Assembly (NCBI RefSeq): GCF_010093535.1
Contig: NW_022985174.1
Location: 1,104,566 to 1,168,565 of the forward strand
Length of the DNA stretch: 64,000 nucleotides
Direction of reading: 5' to 3'
DNA from: Lindgomyces ingoldianus
Taxonomy: Eukaryota; Ascomycota; Dothideomycetes; Pleosporales; Lindgomycetaceae
Shown: one piece after another, positions 13,501-24,725 of the stretch
Numbering within the stretch: position 1 is the stretch's first letter
Layout: each line of letters starts with the position of its first letter
The notes under the pieces: generated by a model
Seen by the model: only the letters and a program-made list of their open reading frames with translations
The model's database searches: none
Told to the model about the DNA's origin: nothing
Translations under genes and position numbers: made by a program

Positions 13501-14160
13501 CGCCCCAAGCACGCCCTGTATGGCATCACAGCCGGCGGCAACGCCTTCGCCAGCAGCCTTGCAAGTGGCCTTGGGGGCCTCGCTCGTCATCCCATCCAAG
13601 GTGCTGAAAAAGAAGGTGCGCTAGGTTTCGTGAAGGGGGTTGGTAAAGGTCTGTTAGGTGTGCCTACCAAGGCGGCAATCGGCGCATTCGACCTCGCGTC
13701 CAACATGGCGGAAGGCGTACGCAACACCACCACCGTCTTCGACCAAGAAGGCCTGGACCGCGTCCGGCTCACCCGGTTTATTGGGCAAGATGGCATCGTG
13801 CGGCCATATTCCCAACGTGAAGCCCTGGGTCAATTCTGGCTGAAGACCCTAGATAACGGAAAATACTTCAACGAAGATTATATCGCGCACTTGGAGCTCC
13901 AAGGCAAGGAAAAGTTGGTTATGTTGACATATAACGGGATCATGCTGGTTAGGACAAAGAAGCTGCAGATGGAGTGGGATGTACCACTCAAGGATATTCA
14001 GACTATTAGTAAGGAGAGGACGGGCATGAGCATTGTGCTGAAGGGGGGAACGAACGGGCCGTTTGTGCCAGTTGTAGAGGAGGGGGCAAGGAATTGGTTT
14101 TATAAACAGGTGGCTGTAGCAGTGAATGCGTGGAATGATCGGTGGAATGCTAAAGGCTAG
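4521..14160 (+). CDS. VPS13: VPS13 bridge-like lipid-transfer protein
   Basis: Very large rod-shaped protein that moves phospholipids in bulk at membrane contact sites and supports vacuolar sorting, prospore-membrane growth and mitochondrial integrity. Exons 4521-11278 and 11334-14160, joined over a 55-base intron with an ATACTAAT branch site, give 3,194 residues, close to yeast Vps13 (about 3,140). Residues 1-120 are a textbook chorein_N domain (starts MLEGLVANLLNRFLGMYVQN). Long VPS13 repeats follow. The adaptor-binding beta region spans roughly residues 1,920-2,600, with recurring NYTGFGLDVW-type and ILNRTGLELDV-type starts. The C-terminus shows the conserved Vps13_C/ATG2-like segment near residue 3,025 (LGVPTKAAIGAFDLAS) and a PH-like end. 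The intron is certain because the frame closes at TAG exactly inside the donor GTAAGT. Without it the C-terminal 942 residues would be lost. Confidence 0.97.
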
Positions 14161-15014
14161 GGGGGATTGGGATAGGTGGATGGTGTGGTGGCTTGCGGTT
14201 GGGGTTGGGGCCGAGGTTTGGAGGGGGAAATAGTACTGGGGTTTGGGGCATAGCGGGGGTTTAGGTTCAGATTGTTTCTTTCTGTCTTTTTTCCTTGAGA
14301 GAAAGCGTGTTTTATACCGTGTATACATCTGAGTGGTTTAAAGTACTTTTCTTATGGGTCGTGCATGACTGAGATGGGTAATGAGTACACTAGAGGAATG
14401 GAAGGTCCCCTCACGGGTGCGATAGTCTTACAGAGTCTCTATGAAATCATTAGAGTGTCGGGTTTTTTCTAAGTCTCCCAATATTAATAGGCAAATAGAC
14501 GATATCAGCTAGGCAACATAGAGCAAAGTTAACTCGAAACACCTACATTATAAGGCACTAAAAGTAGTCACAATGTCCTAGCAGTAAGGCCCTCTTGTCT
14601 CCTTCCTTAATTTTAATCTTCTAGACCTCTTATTAAGATTTAGTACCATGACATATTCAAGATCCCTTCACAGTTAACTTAATCTCTTTGGCCCACAAAA
14701 GGGCCAACAAACGCTCCACCCAGGCACGCACACTTCATCTTAACTCTTGCTCATAATTTATAAATTATGTTCGCACATCACTACTTCTCAGAAGTCTGAA
14801 AGTAAACATAGCATAGTTTACACTCGCATCGAAGATATAGCTTCCGCTACGAAGAACTACACTCTAGCCACTACATTCTCCCCACTCCCCTTTAAACCCC
14901 ACAAATTCACACAACCCCAGTATACATCACCAAAAAGCAAAGCACACACCCAACACCATCCTCAAATCCACTCCCCAAATCCACTCCTTCCGAATCCCTA
15001 ACACGTCAAGAGAG
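14161..15014. other. Gene-free spacer, AT-rich in the middle
   Basis: Holds the VPS13 3' UTR, then about 14,450-14,780 of TA-rich sequence, then a C/A-rich tract near 14,880-15,000. Short open frames lack any family signal. I see no RNA gene. Confidence 0.5.
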
Positions 15015-17843
15015 CTATACCTCAAGGCTCGGGCTCCTAGCCCTCTTCCTCGGCAACTGCGCTAACTGCATCTTCTTCCATTCATCTGACACCTCTTTAA
15101 CTCGTTCTTCTTGTGTAGCTGAGCACTTCGTCTTACCTCCTGGTGGTGGCGGAAACATCTTGATCAGCTGGGCTGCTATGTCGGGTTCTTCTGGATCTGA
15201 GTCGTGGAGCTCGTGGATTACTTTGCTTTTCTTGGATGGGGAGGAGGTGGCGATTATGGGGGTGTAGGCTGGGAGGGTGAGGGTCTGCAGAGTAGATTAG
15301 TTGGGTGAATGGGGAACTGGAAAAGAGGGAGTAAGGGTAGGGGACTTGCTGGATTACCTGCAGCTCCACAAGCGCCGGCATCAAGAAGCAATTTCCTACG
15401 CTGCATAGCTGTCGAAGAAGAAGCAGCATCAATTAACTGCGTGGATGTCACGGCTCGCAAATCGTGATCCACTCTCTCCATACCTGGTTCAACATGCTCA
15501 GATTGTACGTCCCTGTTCACGGAAAATTCCAAATCCGTATAATCATCTTCCTCACTCGATTCCTCACCCTTAGATCTGTCTACAATCGGATTCTCACCCG
15601 ACAACCGCGTGAACGGCCCTCGCGCGCTGTGAGCTGCCATTTTTAGCTCACTCTGCAGAGTTGACGAGGGTGCTGGAAAATTCTTCGGGCACGTAGGCTG
15701 TGGAGTGGGAGTAAGAGGGCCTGGGGGAGTGTTAGTGATTGTCGTTTCAAGCTGGGACGTTGGGTGGCTGGTTACTACTATAGTGAATTACTGATAGAGG
15801 TGAGGGAGTGTGGTCGGAATCGAAATCGAGCGGTTCTTGTTTGATTAAGGTTGGGGGTGCGGGTTGGCCTGATATTCGATGGGTGAAGGCGTGCAGGAAG
15901 ATTACTTCTTCATCTGAGGAAGTGTCTTCGAAAGGTTGGGTATGGCTTCGGATGAGCTGTGAAGAATTATCGCGGGGTTTATTGACGCGGCTAATTTGCT
16001 CTGGCCAGAGGCTTTTCTCGGCCTGGGAAGGAGGTGATCTAGACGATGACATGGCTATTTGGATTGATGACCTCAGGGCTGCAATATCGAGAGTGGTGGA
16101 TCGTTGGGATTTCGGGCATTTGAATATTGTTGTAGTTGGGGGTTGGCCGAGTATCGTGATGTTTTCGTCAAAGATGAGGGGAGATGCGTCTCGAATAGGA
16201 GGAGTTTGTGAGATTCTTGAAGGCCGATCTGAGTCTGTGCCAGCCACTGGGTTGAGATAGGTAGGGGAGTTGTTGAGTGTCTGGATATCTACGACATACT
16301 CATGTGTGTCAGCAGAGATCTGCGTATCGGCATCGGGCTCTATGTCTCCATATACAGAGCCTTGGGATCCAAAGCGGCCATCTTCAGATGCATATCGGGA
16401 GAGAGATTGTGATGGCGAGTTTTGCGTGGTCGCACCGGCAGATATCTGCGTATTCTCGATGGGTTCCGTCTCAGCATAGTCATCATCCAGGAATCTAACA
16501 TCATCGTCATATCGTAGTGGAAATAAAGACCGGAATGCCGTTTTCTCTAAGGCTTCCTAGTTAGAATCAAGCCTAGACATTTCATCCTGATCCTCAACTG
16601 TACCCACCCCTTCCTGTATGGAGCTTGCAAACGCGACACCTTCCCCTTCCACAACCACAGGCCCGCTTCTGGCCCTAATAGGAGTAAGACCAAACATTTT
16701 CATAGCAGCCTCAACATCCGGATCCATACCCACGGGCTAATGCACTGTAGTATCCCCACTACGACGTGCAGCAACGGCATCGTTTGCAAGGTGACTGAAT
16801 GCGTTGGCTATCGTTGGATTTACCTTTGGGCCGTTCTGTCTCTGACTACGGTTCAGCTGTGCAATTTGCTGTGGATATCCATATCGATCTCCATGGAAGA
16901 AAATAGTTTCCGGTCGATTCTCGCCGTCAGGTTCATTGGAGTCCCGATCGTTCCACTCTTTCTTAAATTTGCGCGCGTAGAGAGGTTTGAAAGACCGATT
17001 TGGATCTTCATCAACCTCTTTATCAACCTCTCCATCTTCATCATCCACGGTCTTCATATCGTCCTCATCAACTCGTAGGTCCAAATCTTGCTCTTCAAAA
17101 TCCAGAAGGTCAACACCCTCATCTACTTCATCCTCATCTTCATCTTCAACCTTAAACTCTGAATAATCCGATTCCGCAGACCTCCCCGACACACACGACT
17201 CCTCCCTAAGGCCCCTTTCCCCATCCCCACTTAACCAAACACACGGCCCCCTCTCCTCAATCTCCGCCAACAGCAATCCATGACCATGCGCATACTCCCC
17301 ACGCAAATGTTTAACAACTCGAAACAGCATCCTACAAATCTCTCTCAACCTTTCTCGATCCTCCTCTTCCGTCCAGTCCCATACTCTCCCAGACTCATTC
17401 TCCGCCCCAAAGAACCCTCCAGCCCCAGACACAGTAAGATTATGCACTAGCGATGCGAACAACCGGACATTCCAGCTCCTCCCACCACCAGCGTACCTAC
17501 TCAATCGATACGTCTTGAGCGTGCGGCCGTTCAATTCGCGGACCACGTGCTCGAAAAATACATCCATATCCTCGCCGCCTTTCTCGAGGCCCTCGCGTTT
17601 GAAGCGTGGGTGGAGGAGGTAGGAGTCGCGGTACGTTGTCCAGGGGGTGATAAAGGCTGGGTTTAGGATTAGGGTGGTGATGAGGGTTATGGTGGAGGGG
17701 ATGTTGAGTGTAGTGAGGATTTTGTGGAGGGAGGTCGCCATGAAGGCGTGTTTGGATAGCGAGGGGCATGCAGGGGAGGCGGCTTGGATGCAGGATAGGA
17801 TGGTCGAGATGGGCTGCATGGGCGTAAGCGTGGGCGTGGTCAT
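15015..17843 (-). CDS. Unrecognised protein gene with two in-frame TAG codons
   Basis: I do not recognise the family. Read leftwards from an ATG in good context (gcaaccATGACC), one frame stays open for about 2 kb, broken only by TAG at 16737-16739 (codon 369) and TAG at 16557-16559 (codon 429). Two introns then follow in correct phase: exons 15779-17843, 15358-15720 and 15015-15268 total 894 codons including the final TAG. The first acceptor has a CACTAAC branch site. The N-terminal ~210 residues look globular (helical, with Trp- and Arg-rich segments). Residues ~230-300 are very acidic, and the rest is Ser/Asp/Glu-rich and probably disordered, ending in a Lys/Arg-rich tail suggestive of a nuclear protein. 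Either the TAGs are recent nonsense changes (CAG to TAG would suffice) or each TAG is the end of a small intron. Both readings are given in the findings. Confidence 0.55.
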
Positions 17844-18794
17844 GGTTGCGTTGAGCTTAGTTGAAGGGAAGGGAAGGAATGTAAGGTGGAGTGGATGGTG
17901 GAGTTAGAAGCCAAGTGTGTGTGCGCGCAGAGATCCAGGCGATGTGGAGGAAATTTGAAAACCCCGAGACAGGAATTGTTGTTATTGTGCAAGAACCTCT
18001 GTTGTGGACAACGATGTCGTGTTTACAAACACAGGGCAATTACATCAAACGCGCCTGTGCGTGCAGTTGATATGAAAAGTTGGAAGTGATAATATACAGG
18101 TGACCTTAGCTCCCATACGAAAGCTTAGAGGGCAACGTAAAGGTTGAGGATGGCTCTACATGCTCGCGCCTGACTAGTGTTGGCGTCACAAGGGTATCAG
18201 GTCGTCCACCCAAACGCACCTGTTTCCCTTTGCGCAGCTACTCCGACCTATTGTGTGGGATATTGAATTAGAATTAAGATGGATTCATAAAGGAAAGGGA
18301 TAATCTGGGTAAATAGGTCAGAAAAACTCTCTTTCAAAACACTGTCCTTCATAGGAGGTAGTATCAGGGGTATGATTAGCAGAGTTTTAGGGGAAGAAAA
18401 TATTAACAAGAATTGAAAGAATTAAATAAAGCTATTAAAAGATATGCCTTACATCTAGGCCAAAATTTTTAAAGAGGGCTGAGAGCCCCCACGCTTGTTT
18501 TGCAGCTTGAAGGGTAACCAACATTCCCCATATTGCATCTTGGTGCATCAACATTTGCTCCAAAGGCATTCCTACGTTATCTTAGCTGGCCGTCTTTTTA
18601 TTCAGATCTCCCATAAGGAACTGAAGGTATCCGGGCTATGGTATCAATATGCCTGCTGTCCTCCTTGTCTATTGTTGGATCTCACTACAGATGCAAACCT
18701 TCTGAAGCGCGACCAATCTTCGCACCATTTCCTCATGGTATGTCTCTTAACACCTATTGTTGGGAAAATCATATCTTGTCGAACGTATCGAGCC
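17844..18794. other. Spacer without a supported gene
   Basis: Promoter side of the two-TAG gene and 3' side of DLT1. The part at about 18,240-18,480 is A/T-rich with many TA steps. No protein family or RNA gene was recognised. Confidence 0.45.
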
Positions 18795-20132
18795 TCATCC
18801 ATCATCAAGATAGTACTGATACGGAAGCTCTCCTTCTTCGGGGCTTTGTCGCAGTCTCACAACAGATCGCGCAGACCTCAGCGACGAAGAAGAAGATGAT
18901 GATGAATTCGGCAAGATGGTCGATGGACTTCGCTGCAGTTGCCTTATTCTGACTGATCCAGAGCCCAATGACCTCTCGGATGGAGTTCGCGGTAAGATGT
19001 GTCCACCAGAACTGAAATTACGGCGAAAGGACAGTGCAGTGCGAACGGTTTGCGGACTCTCGCTGCCATCACGATGAGATGATACAGCCTCGGTATGGGA
19101 AAATTCGGCTTGTCCGGCAAGACGCGGGGTACGGTAGCGTATTGCTGAGCCTGTAGAGCTACTTGATGATTGTGAAGGGGCAAGGCTGCGGATATCAGAT
19201 TCGACATCCTCCACTCGCACTTCTTCAATAATAGCAGGGTCCAGCTCTGTCATCCCGTTGAGAATATCTGCGAAGACAGCCATTAAGTTCCGGAATTCGG
19301 GTTCTGGGAGAGGCTGGGTGGAAAATCGGGCGTATTCGTACTGGGCGAGGAACTTGGGGCCGAGACTGGCAGGGTTGATCAAACCATATGAGGATAGTCG
19401 GCTTAGATATTCGCGTAGGCCCATCGGCGCTGGTCGCTGGAGCAGGGCGACTACCTGTGCATCAGGTAACATTGGTGTATTGTCTTCAGCATGTGCTGGT
19501 CCTTCTACAGCTGGATCCCGGGGGGCAAGGGAAACAGCTTTCGCTTCAATAAGATTAGGAAGTTCAGTGATGACGCTCCAGTACTGAAGATTGGGTAGAT
19601 CGTCCGATGCAGGCGAAGCCCACCCCGGATGTGATACACGGCCCCATGGAGGGGAGGCCGCAGCCACTGGAATGATGGTAGACTCTAGAAAATTGCTCCG
19701 CCTCTTGAACGCCGAGTGGTTTCGTTCTGCAGTGGACGGCCTTGCCCCACCCTCTCCATCATCTCGTACCTCTCCCCGAACGTCCCGCGGATTAGAGTCC
19801 CACGCGACAATGGCGCTGCGCTTCAATACCTTCACGATCATGCGCCGGACTATCTTGCCCACCTCTCCATCTTCGACTGGTATGTACGATTTCGGGATGG
19901 CTTGTAGGACAGTGCGGTTGGTGTACAGGCGCGTTGAGTAGACCAGGAGAACGATGAGGAAGGTAAGGACGTACACGCCGCCGATGACGAAGAGCTTCTG
20001 AAGCTCGTTGCTGCGGATGGATTGGTAGATGGTGTCGCCCGGGGTGACGGCGAGTAGGACGATGAGGATAAAGAAGAGGACGGTATACGTTGTGCTATAC
20101 CAGATGCGGAAGAGAGGGATGCGAATATGCAT
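18795..20132 (-). CDS. DLT1: Defect at low temperature protein 1 (DLT1 family)
   Basis: Intronless gene of 445 residues. The first ~70 residues contain two hydrophobic membrane segments (about 12-30 and 47-66) separated by a short loop with VTPGDTIYQSI. They are followed by SRLYTNRxxLxxIPKSYIPVEDGEVGKxVRRMI-type sequence (STRLYTNRTVLQAIPKSYIP here), the conserved signature of the fungal DLT1 family. In yeast, loss of DLT1 gives poor growth at low temperature; the molecular role is unknown. The rest is a cytosolic, partly disordered Ser-rich tail ending in an acidic-aromatic QYYLDDG. Two initial membrane spans and total length fit the family. Upstream, 65 bases before the start, lies a TGACG pentamer array that may regulate it. 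Confidence 0.88.
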   Translation of the reverse strand: MHIRIPLFRIWYSTTYTVLFFILIVLLAVTPGDTIYQSIRSNELQKLFVIGGVYVLTFLIVLLVYSTRLYTNRTVLQAIPKSYIPVEDGEVGKIVRRMIVKVLKRSAIVAWDSNPRDVRGEVRDDGEGGARPSTAERNHSAFKRRSNFLESTIIPVAAASPPWGRVSHPGWASPASDDLPNLQYWSVITELPNLIEAKAVSLAPRDPAVEGPAHAEDNTPMLPDAQVVALLQRPAPMGLREYLSRLSSYGLINPASLGPKFLAQYEYARFSTQPLPEPEFRNLMAVFADILNGMTELDPAIIEEVRVEDVESDIRSLAPSQSSSSSTGSAIRYRTPRLAGQAEFSHTEAVSSHRDGSESPQTVRTALSFRRNFSSGGHILPRTPSERSLGSGSVRIRQLQRSPSTILPNSSSSSSSSLRSARSVVRLRQSPEEGELPYQYYLDDG

Positions 20133-21499
20133 ATTAGCATTACATTACATGGTGGACAATGTGTTTCAGTATCGAATGCCTGCCGTCGCGATGACAGACG
20201 TGACGTGACGTGACGTGACGTGAACGCAGTTGCCAAGATTCACCCATTCGCTTTCCGAGGCACAGTCACGTGCACGGAAACTCAATGCTCACCTCACATC
20301 TCTTCAAGCATTCTACCTCTCACCATCTCACCTGAAATGATCTTCGCTCTGTTCTCGTCGCATTCCCAGCTCTCTTTGCCTGCGCGGGTTATGCCCACTA
20401 CCTCTTGTTCTCTTTAAATGGCAGGCTGAAATGAAATTGCTGGCTTCCATGGCAGGCGCACACTGGGGGCTGAAAGTTCACACCTGGGTCTCAACTCTGA
20501 CAGGCCATTTTGGAAAAGAAATGCTCTTTTTATCTCGTGTAACAGTCATCTTCTCGTACGAGCATCTGCTTTTACCATTTTCCCCCGTTCCTACGTGGTC
20601 CTTGAACCTTTGAATTGTCCTTTAGGTGTATCAATAGCGCGTCTCACATCATCGCTCGCACCTGAGCCCCCAAAACGAGCCTCGTGCCTGGACGCCAAGT
20701 GCGGCACAGTGGCCCGATCCAGAAGGATTTGCATCGCTACGACCCTGTTGCGCGACACTTAAGGTTTTCTCTGGAGCTGAGTACTGTGTCCTTCGTGGCT
20801 GGCTGAGGTCCCCTCATCTAGCGCTCCAATGCTCACAAATATTCTTCTCCGCATGTGAGGTCAAAAAAGTCCAGCAGTCAACAGTGCAAGCTGAGGAACT
20901 CTCAGAGAGGATTAACCAAAGATCTTCTTAAAATCGCCCCGCATCCATAGTGTGGCGCAAAGCATGGCTGCGCCCCTCGAGGTACCTCCCTCGAGAACCA
21001 TATCCAGTATCAAAAATAGGCGCTGCGAACGCATGTTGCTGTGCCGTAAAGGGCGCTAGCACAACACACCAAGCAATTGCTTGTATCTTGTCTGGTCCGA
21101 AACCAAGCTGAGGCCACCAGCTGACCTTACTGCTGGAATAGCCCGCTAGTAGCCTTCATCCGGACTTGAGGAACAGACCACCCAGCCTTGTTGGTGTGAG
21201 GGTCAGACTGGAAAGCCTCAGAGTCTGATGTTGCCCCATGCGCAGCTGGTGGTCCGGCTGATGGTGTGTAGCAACGAGATTCGTGCCGTTTAATTGGAGA
21301 GGGCTGCCTTTTTGCCTGCTATAAGTTTCCTTTCCCTCGTATCCCAAATCTTGAGGGCGCACAAACCCTTGGCCTACTTTTTCTTCCCTAAATTCCAGTG
21401 CTTTTCCTTACTTCTATTACCGTTCATTCGTACCATTTTAGACCCTTCTAAACCAGTTTCAACACTTGCCTAGGTTGGCGCTTGGCTGTTCTATCAACA
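20133..21499. other. Divergent spacer between DLT1 and the MACPF-like gene
   Basis: No gene supported. It contains the TGACG array at 20197-20223 and a CACGTG E-box at 20267-20272 on the DLT1 side. The stretch at 21,370-21,499 is pyrimidine-rich and is the likely promoter of the rightward gene. Confidence 0.5.
20197..20223. repeat. TGACG pentamer array (CRE/bZIP-like sites)
   Basis: Four perfect head-to-tail TGACG units at 20201-20220, flanked by GACG and TGA, create overlapping TGACGTGA sequences. Each resembles a CRE-like bZIP site. The array lies 65-90 bases upstream of the DLT1 start codon. The repeat is seen directly; a regulatory role is inference, since it may simply be a microsatellite. 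Confidence 0.8.
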
Positions 21500-24085
21500 A
21501 TGTCCCTCACAGCGCCTTACACCAATGCCATGCGCGTATGTTTAAGTTTTTCGTTCAACCATCAGTAACTAACCTGCTCTAGATTGGCCAAGGCTTCAAC
21601 ACATACACACAGGAAATACGACTGGAGAATGCTGTCCGGATTGGCTCAAGCAGAAAGTCGGTGGAGCTGAAAGAAAGTCTTTCACCGACAGTAAACAATG
21701 CACCACTGACGCCTCCGGTTACTCCTGATGGATCTAATGCTGTTGGACCCCTCGGCGACATTCCAAGTGTAGCCATCAATGGGGTTCCAGCGAAAGCAGC
21801 AGAAGCTAGTAGTGTCCCCAATGCCCCTTCCCCTCCATCTACGCCCAAGCCGGAGAGCATGGGTTCTGCAGTCGACATTGTGACACCACCTCTGGACGAC
21901 TTGCCTTTCGAACTACCAGCTGGTCCTGGCCCGTCAACCAGCCAAAGCGTAACATACTCAACTCGCGCCATAGAGAACGTGAGTGACATCATGGATGCGC
22001 TCAACATCTCGACTTCAATGTCCATCAAGTATGGAACAATTCACGGCAACGGCAACGCCTCATTCGTAAATGAGAATAAAGTTCTTGACAGCGAGCTTAA
22101 TTACGTCGTCAGCGTCATCGTCAACAACGACGAGAGGGCTGCAATTGAAGAAATGGAATTCCAGGATATCCCAGGTCTGCCAATTGAGCGGTTCACCGAA
22201 GTTTACGGCGACAGCTTCATCTCTGGCTTCACTGAAGGAGGGGAATTCAACGCTGTTATTTCTGTCAAACTGAATGACAAGAGCAAACATAGGGCTGTCA
22301 AGCAAGCAGTTGATGTTCAGCTTGCAGTTGGTCCTCCAACTTTGGAAATAGGAGCAAAGGAAGCTATCGACAAAGAACACTCTGAAGCTTTGAAGAACAC
22401 TGAAATCTCTATATCCGTGAACTGGGTTGGCGGAGGTGAGATCAAAAAGCCCAAGGTCCCATGGACAATCAAGAGCGTTGTCGCCGTCGCAAACGCGTTC
22501 CCTTCCATGGTGGCACGATCTTCGGCAAGAACGCAAGCTATCTTGACAAGGTATTCCTCTCTGAGGAGTTTCCAAGCCTGGAAATGGAGCAGACTTCTTG
22601 AAGAACGACGTATCTGGGAAAGTGACCCAAGGAACCAAAAGGGCGGAGAACACAATAAAGACGGGAAAGAGAGATATGAGGAGCCCGTCATCATTCTAAA
22701 CTATGTTCCGTGCTCTCTCTACACGGCGGATCTGTTCGACGCACTGATGAATTACAAGAAGTTGTGGAAGATGATTGGAAAAAGTAGGCAACGACTGAAT
22801 CACCCACTCTTCAATCAGAAGCTAATTGTGTCGATAGTGCTTCAAGACACGTCGAAATACAAGATCAGGTCAGGATTACCGAAGAATGCCTTTCAAAAGA
22901 AGCCTAACACTAGCACACTCTCCCCTATACTGACAAAGGGGGTTCTAAAGCAGGGCATGGCTGACAGCCCTGTATCCGGTGGCTCCCTGTCGCCGTGCCA
23001 AGGTAAAGCCGTCGAGACCTCGGGGATGGAACGTGCCTTCACCTTTGCCGTTGATGAGGGTGCTCCGGGCTGGAACCTGCTGGAAAATAACATGTGCCGC
23101 GACCCGATTCCACCAGAGCCTGTGGCACTGAATGAGGCTAGGTTATTATGCAGAGAAGCTATGACTTTGATTACCGAGGAGGTAGGTTTTCGTCTTTCCT
23201 AAGGAGGATCTCCTAAGCTGATTCATCACCTCCTAGGCCTCAAGATTAGTTGATCATCCTCACCTCGCATATGCAGACTACAACGACAAGACCAAGCAAA
23301 CTCGAATGAAGCGGCCGAACTACGCATACCCTGAGGTGCTGAAGGAGAGACTCCCAATACCAATTCACAACGATATCCGCTCCGATCTATCCACCGACGG
23401 CGCATATTTGAAGACATTAGCTTACGCCAATGAAGACAACATCTGGTTCGAGCCAGACATGGTCGGAGACCCGAAAGCCAATGACGCTGACCTGGACAAG
23501 AAATTTGGCAACAGCAAGTACGAAGACTTCAGCACACTAGAACTCACCGAACCGCAAGGCTCAAAGTTGGCAAACCCGTTGCGACGCCTTGCACTCCACC
23601 GGTACCGACCGAGCTTGGGCATATTTGCAAAGTCAGCCCTGAAGCAAGCCGAAAATGCCATCGGAGCAATCGGCCTTGCACGTATCCGAGATGATCCGGC
23701 TGCTGCCGAAGCGGATGGTTGCGTGTACCACCTCGGCCACTTGCACCACAGCGACAAGGACAAGGCAGATACCTTCAAAACCCTGGAGCTTGGGAACGTT
23801 GATATCACCAAGATCGACATCCAGTACATCCCAGGCTCTGGGTACATATGCGGGTTAACTTTTTTTGACGAGATCGACGGCCAGCACACAGAGCGGTTAC
23901 GATGGAAGCAGTGGGAAAGCAAAGAGCCCGAAGGACTGGTTCATATCACCAACGAGCCTCCGGATCGGGGCGATGGCACCGTGTGGAAGTTTGTGGGATT
24001 GGCCGGATCCTGGATTAATACAGTTGGACACGGCCATGTGCTTGCAAGGATTACTGGAATCTGGAAGAAGGTCAGCGATGAGTAA
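21500..24085 (+). CDS. Large MACPF/SNTX-like domain protein
   Basis: Exons 21500-21535, 21583-23181 and 23237-24085, all joined in phase 0, encode 827 residues. The first exon is only 12 codons. There is no signal peptide or membrane segment at the start (MSLTAPYTNAMRIGQGFN). Residues ~40-145 are a Pro/Ser/Ala-rich linker. Residues ~150-300 hold a stretch with YGDSFISGFTEGGEFNAVIS at about 220-239, resembling the GG-containing core of MACPF/stonustoxin-like folds (aromatic-Gly-x-x-aromatic followed by Gly-Gly). The C-terminal part (about 742-825) shows GYICGLTFFDEIDG and WKFVGLAGSW segments reminiscent of jacalin-like beta-prisms. Proteins of this type are widespread in moulds and mostly uncharacterised. 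Pore formation is not shown, and the missing secretion signal argues for a cytoplasmic role or unconventional release. Exon structure is secure; domain naming is moderate. Confidence 0.72.
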
Positions 24086-24725
24086 TTGTGCATGCTTTCG
24101 ATGGTGGAAGGGGTGGAAGGGGCGTTGAGGAGTTATGTGTTTGCTTTTTATTGGGTTCGCATACGGTACGAGGAGATCGGCGGGATAAAGGAAGCCGTGT
24201 CCTGTGTAAGTTTGGGGACGTGGACGAGTATGCGTAGTAGTGCTACTTAATTGAGGTAATCAGCTATATGAATATTGTTTGAATATCGTGCCTTTCCGAG
24301 CGATTTCGCCCGATCAGAATGAGGACGAATGGACAACGGGTTTTTTACAGGTGACGCAAGCGCCCAGCCCTCACGGGACCACGAACCGATGCGGCCTATT
24401 TCTTGATCCCCCGGATCTTCAGAAGGCACCAGATGAACCTTTATCATCCCCCAAGGGCCCCAACTTCGGACGTGGTCCGGCATCACGCCAAATTCAAGCT
24501 TCCCGACCACCGAGTCACTCGCAGCTGCGCTTTAGCCGCTGCAATATTAGTGATTCGACGCGGACTCCGGGCCGATCCCTACACAGAACTGCCCCTCGTC
24601 GCCCACGGTCCCACCATTCCACATCCAAGCAAACTCGGGTCGAGGTGGGCTGCTGCAGCACCCAGCCCTCACTACTGTACGATATCCCAAGAGAGACGCC
24701 AGTCACGAGAGGACCAGACCAAAAC
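24086..24725. other. Promoter region of the WBP2-like gene
   Basis: An open frame at 24279-24740 has no family features and probably reflects GC-rich promoter and 5' UTR sequence. No RNA gene or repeat was recognised. Confidence 0.5.

Noticed and set aside
15297..15432. Continuation of the two-TAG gene through acceptor CTGCAG at 15285
   Set aside because: It joins a basic, low-quality frame. The acceptor CCCAG just before 15268 gives a longer, protein-like end with correct phase.
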